From: JAGNZR01 sp051646055
Lineage (GTDB): Bacteria; Fusobacteriota; Fusobacteriia; Fusobacteriales; Fusobacteriaceae
Direction of reading: 5' to 3'
Assembly (NCBI GenBank): GCA_051646055.1
Contig: JBOFCM010000110.1
Coordinates: 1-64,000 of the forward strand
DNA: 64,000 bases
A model generated the notes under the pieces. The model ran no database searches and was not told where the DNA came from. It was given only the letters and a program-made list of their open reading frames with translations. Of the stretch, positions 62,162-64,000 are shown piece after piece. The position numbers were made by a program, and so were the translations under genes. Every line of letters begins with the position of its first letter. Positions within the stretch are counted from its first letter, which is position 1.

Positions 62162-62475
62162 TAGTCATTCACTGTCTCAGTTTTTATTGATTTAGTAATC
62201 TCTCTGATCTCTCTTTTGATCTCTCTTCTCTCTTTTCCTAATTCTGCATTTTTTATGATATAGTCATCGACTCTGTCCTCATAGTCTGATCTCATATTTC
62301 TTACTACATCTAAGATATCCTCATAACTCATAGTTGGAGTGATATATTCTTTTAGATTTGAAAGAAGTTCTATTCTTATTCTGTTATCTCTGACCTGTCT
62401 GTCGTTATCCTCAAGTTCTCTTTTGATCTTATTTGTTGCTCTTTCTTTTCTAACTAACTCTAAAGCTCTATCCAT
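62161..62475 (-). CDS. Small coiled-coil protein of unknown function
   Basis: A 104-residue, highly charged protein, almost entirely predicted helix (MDRALELVRKERATNKIKRELEDNDRQVRDN ... KERREIKREIREITKSIKTE). I do not recognise the family. ATG 62475 with AGGAGG 7 nt upstream sets the start; the longer open frame upstream covers the promoter region. It overlaps recR by one base, so it is translationally coupled to it. Confidence 0.78.
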   Translation of the reverse strand: MDRALELVRKERATNKIKRELEDNDRQVRDNRIRIELLSNLKEYITPTMSYEDILDVVRNMRSDYEDRVDDYIIKNAELGKERREIKREIREITKSIKTETVND

Positions 62476-62499
62476 TTTATTCCTCCTAAAAATGTAATT

Positions 62500-62553
62500 A
62501 AGGGTGCATTTTAATACACCCTCATTATACAACACAATATCCAGTTTTATCAA
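62500..62553 (-). promoter_or_regulatory. Promoter and adjacent hairpin upstream of the coiled-coil-recR operon
   Basis: On the minus strand TTGATA (62553-62548), an 18-bp spacer and TATAAT (62529-62524) are followed at once by a hairpin AGGGTG / CACCCT (about 62522-62500). The hairpin could be a 5'-UTR structure, an operator, or a weak pfkA terminator; no U-run follows directly. Confidence 0.5.
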
Positions 62554-62567
62554 CAAGCAACTTGAAA

Positions 62568-63533
62568 TTATTTAGATAATACTCTAGCTATTTCAAAATC
62601 TTCAGAAATACTTGTAAATCTCTGTCCTTCCCAAGCATATGAGATAGGATGAGTAACTATTTTGTTTCCTTCCATTCCTACCATAACTCCTCCGTCTCCA
62701 GCTACAAGAATTTCAACAGCTTTAACAGCCATTTTTGTAGCAAGAATTCTGTCAAATCCAGAAGGAGCTCCTCCTCTCTGAACGTGTCCTAGAACTACGC
62801 TTCTAACTTCAGAGTTAACTTTATGCTTTAATTCCTCTTCAATATCTGAAACTTTTCCTACACCTTCAGCTACAAGAACTATATCATGAAGTTTTCCACT
62901 TTTTCTACGGTCCTTAATCTGAAGAGCAAGCATCTCTATAGGGTTATCCATTTCAGGAATAAGAAGTCCGTCTCCTCCTCCTGCCATGCATGAGTAAAGA
63001 GCAAGATCTCCAGCATGTCTTCCCATAACCTCTACAAGAATTGTTCTCTCATGAGAAGTTGCAGTATCTCTGATTTTAGAGATAGCATCCAGAATAGTGT
63101 TAAGGCATGTATCGAATCCTATAGTATAATCAGTTCCAATGATATCGTTATCAATAGTTCCAGGTAATCCAACAACCTTAATTCCATGCTCTTTAGAAAG
63201 CAGATCAGCACCACGGTATGATCCGTCACCACCGATTACGATAACTCCCTCGATACCTCTTCTTTTTAGATTGGCAGCTGCTATAGCTCTGAATTTAGGA
63301 TCTTTGAATTCCAGACATCTGGCAGTAAGAAGTTTTGTTCCACCTCTATCAATGATTCCAGAAACATACTGAGAATCAATAGGAAAAATCTCATCATTCA
63401 GCATACCTGAGTATCCTCTTTTTACACCATAAACAGTCATTCCCAGATCCATGGCATATTTTGCAGCAGCTCTGATAGCTGTATTCATTCCTGGAGCATC
63501 TCCTCCACTAGTTAAAATTGCGATTTTCTTCAT
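62568..63533 (-). CDS. pfkA: ATP-dependent 6-phosphofructokinase
   Basis: PfkA phosphorylates fructose 6-phosphate, the committed step of glycolysis. The 321-residue length is standard. Motifs are MKKIAILTSGGDAPGMNTAIRA, GVKRGYSGML, the ATP/Mg segment VIGGDGSYRGADLL, substrate motif PGTIDNDIIGTDYTIGFDTCLN and the VEVMGRHAGDLAL stretch. The Gly after GGDG suits ATP rather than pyrophosphate. ATG 63533 starts the conserved sequence; the frame runs on to 63578. Confidence 0.98.
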   Translation of the reverse strand: MKKIAILTSGGDAPGMNTAIRAAAKYAMDLGMTVYGVKRGYSGMLNDEIFPIDSQYVSGIIDRGGTKLLTARCLEFKDPKFRAIAAANLKRRGIEGVIVIGGDGSYRGADLLSKEHGIKVVGLPGTIDNDIIGTDYTIGFDTCLNTILDAISKIRDTATSHERTILVEVMGRHAGDLALYSCMAGGGDGLLIPEMDNPIEMLALQIKDRRKSGKLHDIVLVAEGVGKVSDIEEELKHKVNSEVRSVVLGHVQRGGAPSGFDRILATKMAVKAVEILVAGDGGVMVGMEGNKIVTHPISYAWEGQRFTSISEDFEIARVLSK

Positions 63534-63608
63534 AAATGTAATCAACTCCCTAAATCTATTTAATCGTGTAAACAACACAACCCATATAACTTCATTTTAC
63601 CTCTTAAA

Positions 63609-64000
63609 TTAAAAAGATTCAAGAAATTTTCCCATGTTCCGATATTTGTGATATCTTTCATCCAAAAGAGAGTCAATTTTTAAACATTCTAGTTCTTCTA
63701 AGGCTTTGAAAACAGCACTTTTTAGATTTTGAGCAGCTAAAGTGTGATCTCTATGGGCACCTCCCACAGGCTCAGGAATAATGCCGTCGATAACCCCAAG
63801 TTCCAGAAGGCTGTTGGCAGAGATTTTCAGGTTTTCTGCAGCCTCAGGAGCACGGCTGGAATCTTTATAGAGAATGGCTGCACATCCCTCTGGAGAGATT
63901 ACAGAGTAGACAGAGTTCTGAAGCATAAAGATTCTGTCTGTAACTCCAAGTCCCAAAGCACCTCCAGAGCCACCCTCACCTATTACAACAGAGATCATAG
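63609..64000 (-). CDS. accA: Acetyl-CoA carboxylase carboxyltransferase subunit alpha, 3' part
   Basis: This is the C-terminal part of AccA, which transfers carboxyl from biotin to acetyl-CoA for fatty acid synthesis. The visible segment ISVVIGEGGSGGALGLGVTDRIFMLQNSVYSVISPEGCAAILYKDSSRAPEAAENLKI is highly characteristic. The gene is cut by the right edge of the window, so the Met at 63998 is internal. It is followed by a 75-bp gap before pfkA on the same strand. Confidence 0.95.
   Translation of the reverse strand, partial: MISVVIGEGGSGGALGLGVTDRIFMLQNSVYSVISPEGCAAILYKDSSRAPEAAENLKISANSLLELGVIDGIIPEPVGGAHRDHTLAAQNLKSAVFKALEELECLKIDSLLDERYHKYRNMGKFLESF

Noticed and set aside
1..64000. CRISPR arrays, insertion sequences, prophage, tRNA or rRNA genes
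   Set aside because: Reading both strands I found no regularly spaced repeats, transposase, integrase, or tRNA-like T-arm/CCA patterns; the window looks like core chromosome.

Overview
This is an AT-rich, gene-dense chromosomal window from a Gram-negative anaerobe, most likely a member of Fusobacteriaceae (Fusobacterium or Cetobacterium type). The placement rests on an unusual mixture. The outer-membrane and LPS genes (lptD, heptose-1-phosphate adenylyltransferase, a PagL-like deacylase, TonB/ExbBD and an RND pump) sit beside genes common in Firmicutes-like lineages (RNase Y, TmcAL, type III pantothenate kinase, RsbW/STAS switch proteins). The window also carries an anaerobic heme-degradation locus (hmuW/hmuF/hutX) matching the Fusobacterium nucleatum hmu system. 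Gene order is that of a core chromosome: no insertion sequences, prophage, CRISPR array, tRNA or rRNA was recognised.

Layout. 1-7.2 kb: 3' end of ispA, two unknown proteins behind a near-consensus promoter, then coaX, tmcAL, a GPH sugar symporter, a short ComEC-like protein and a YigZ protein. 7.2-8.7 kb (minus): a YwaF-type membrane protein and a viroplasmin-RNase H. 8.8-24 kb (plus): rpmE, upp, NUDIX, rfaE2, tsaE, tsaB, trxA, a very large lptD, thrS (with a possible leader attenuator), yebC, recG and proS. 22.8-27.9 kb (minus): rny, a STAS/RsbW-like pair with a lipoprotein, miaA and obg. 28-31 kb: glgX and a LysM-M23 peptidase. 31-42 kb: the heme region. A minus-strand operon (exbB-exbD-hmuW-TonB receptor-FecCD permease-ATPase-binding protein-ABC exporter) is divergent from a plus-strand operon (tonB-hmuF-hutX), with repeated operator-like motifs between them. 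42-54 kb: truA, a tolC-adaptor-RND efflux operon, a CorA transporter, two envelope hydrolases, a tRNA nucleotidyltransferase, a PagL-like protein and a two-gene chromate transporter. 54-64 kb: a YhcH protein, nnrD, truB, typA, an ankyrin lipoprotein, a DUF4015 lipoprotein, an ornithine/alanine racemase, recR, a coiled-coil protein, pfkA and the 3' end of accA.

The most interesting element is in the only gene-free gap longer than 300 bp (31127-31467). On the minus strand a sigma-E/ECF-like promoter (AAACTT, 16 nt, GTCTAA) precedes about 100 nt that can fold into three small hairpins and a strong intrinsic terminator. Two C-rich TTCTCCCC segments are predicted to be single-stranded. One is an 11-nt perfect complement of the lptD ribosome-binding site in this same window, and it also matches 9 nt of the TonB-receptor ribosome-binding site. 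I read this as a candidate envelope-stress small RNA that represses outer-membrane proteins, analogous or homologous to F. nucleatum FoxI. This is inference from sequence alone.
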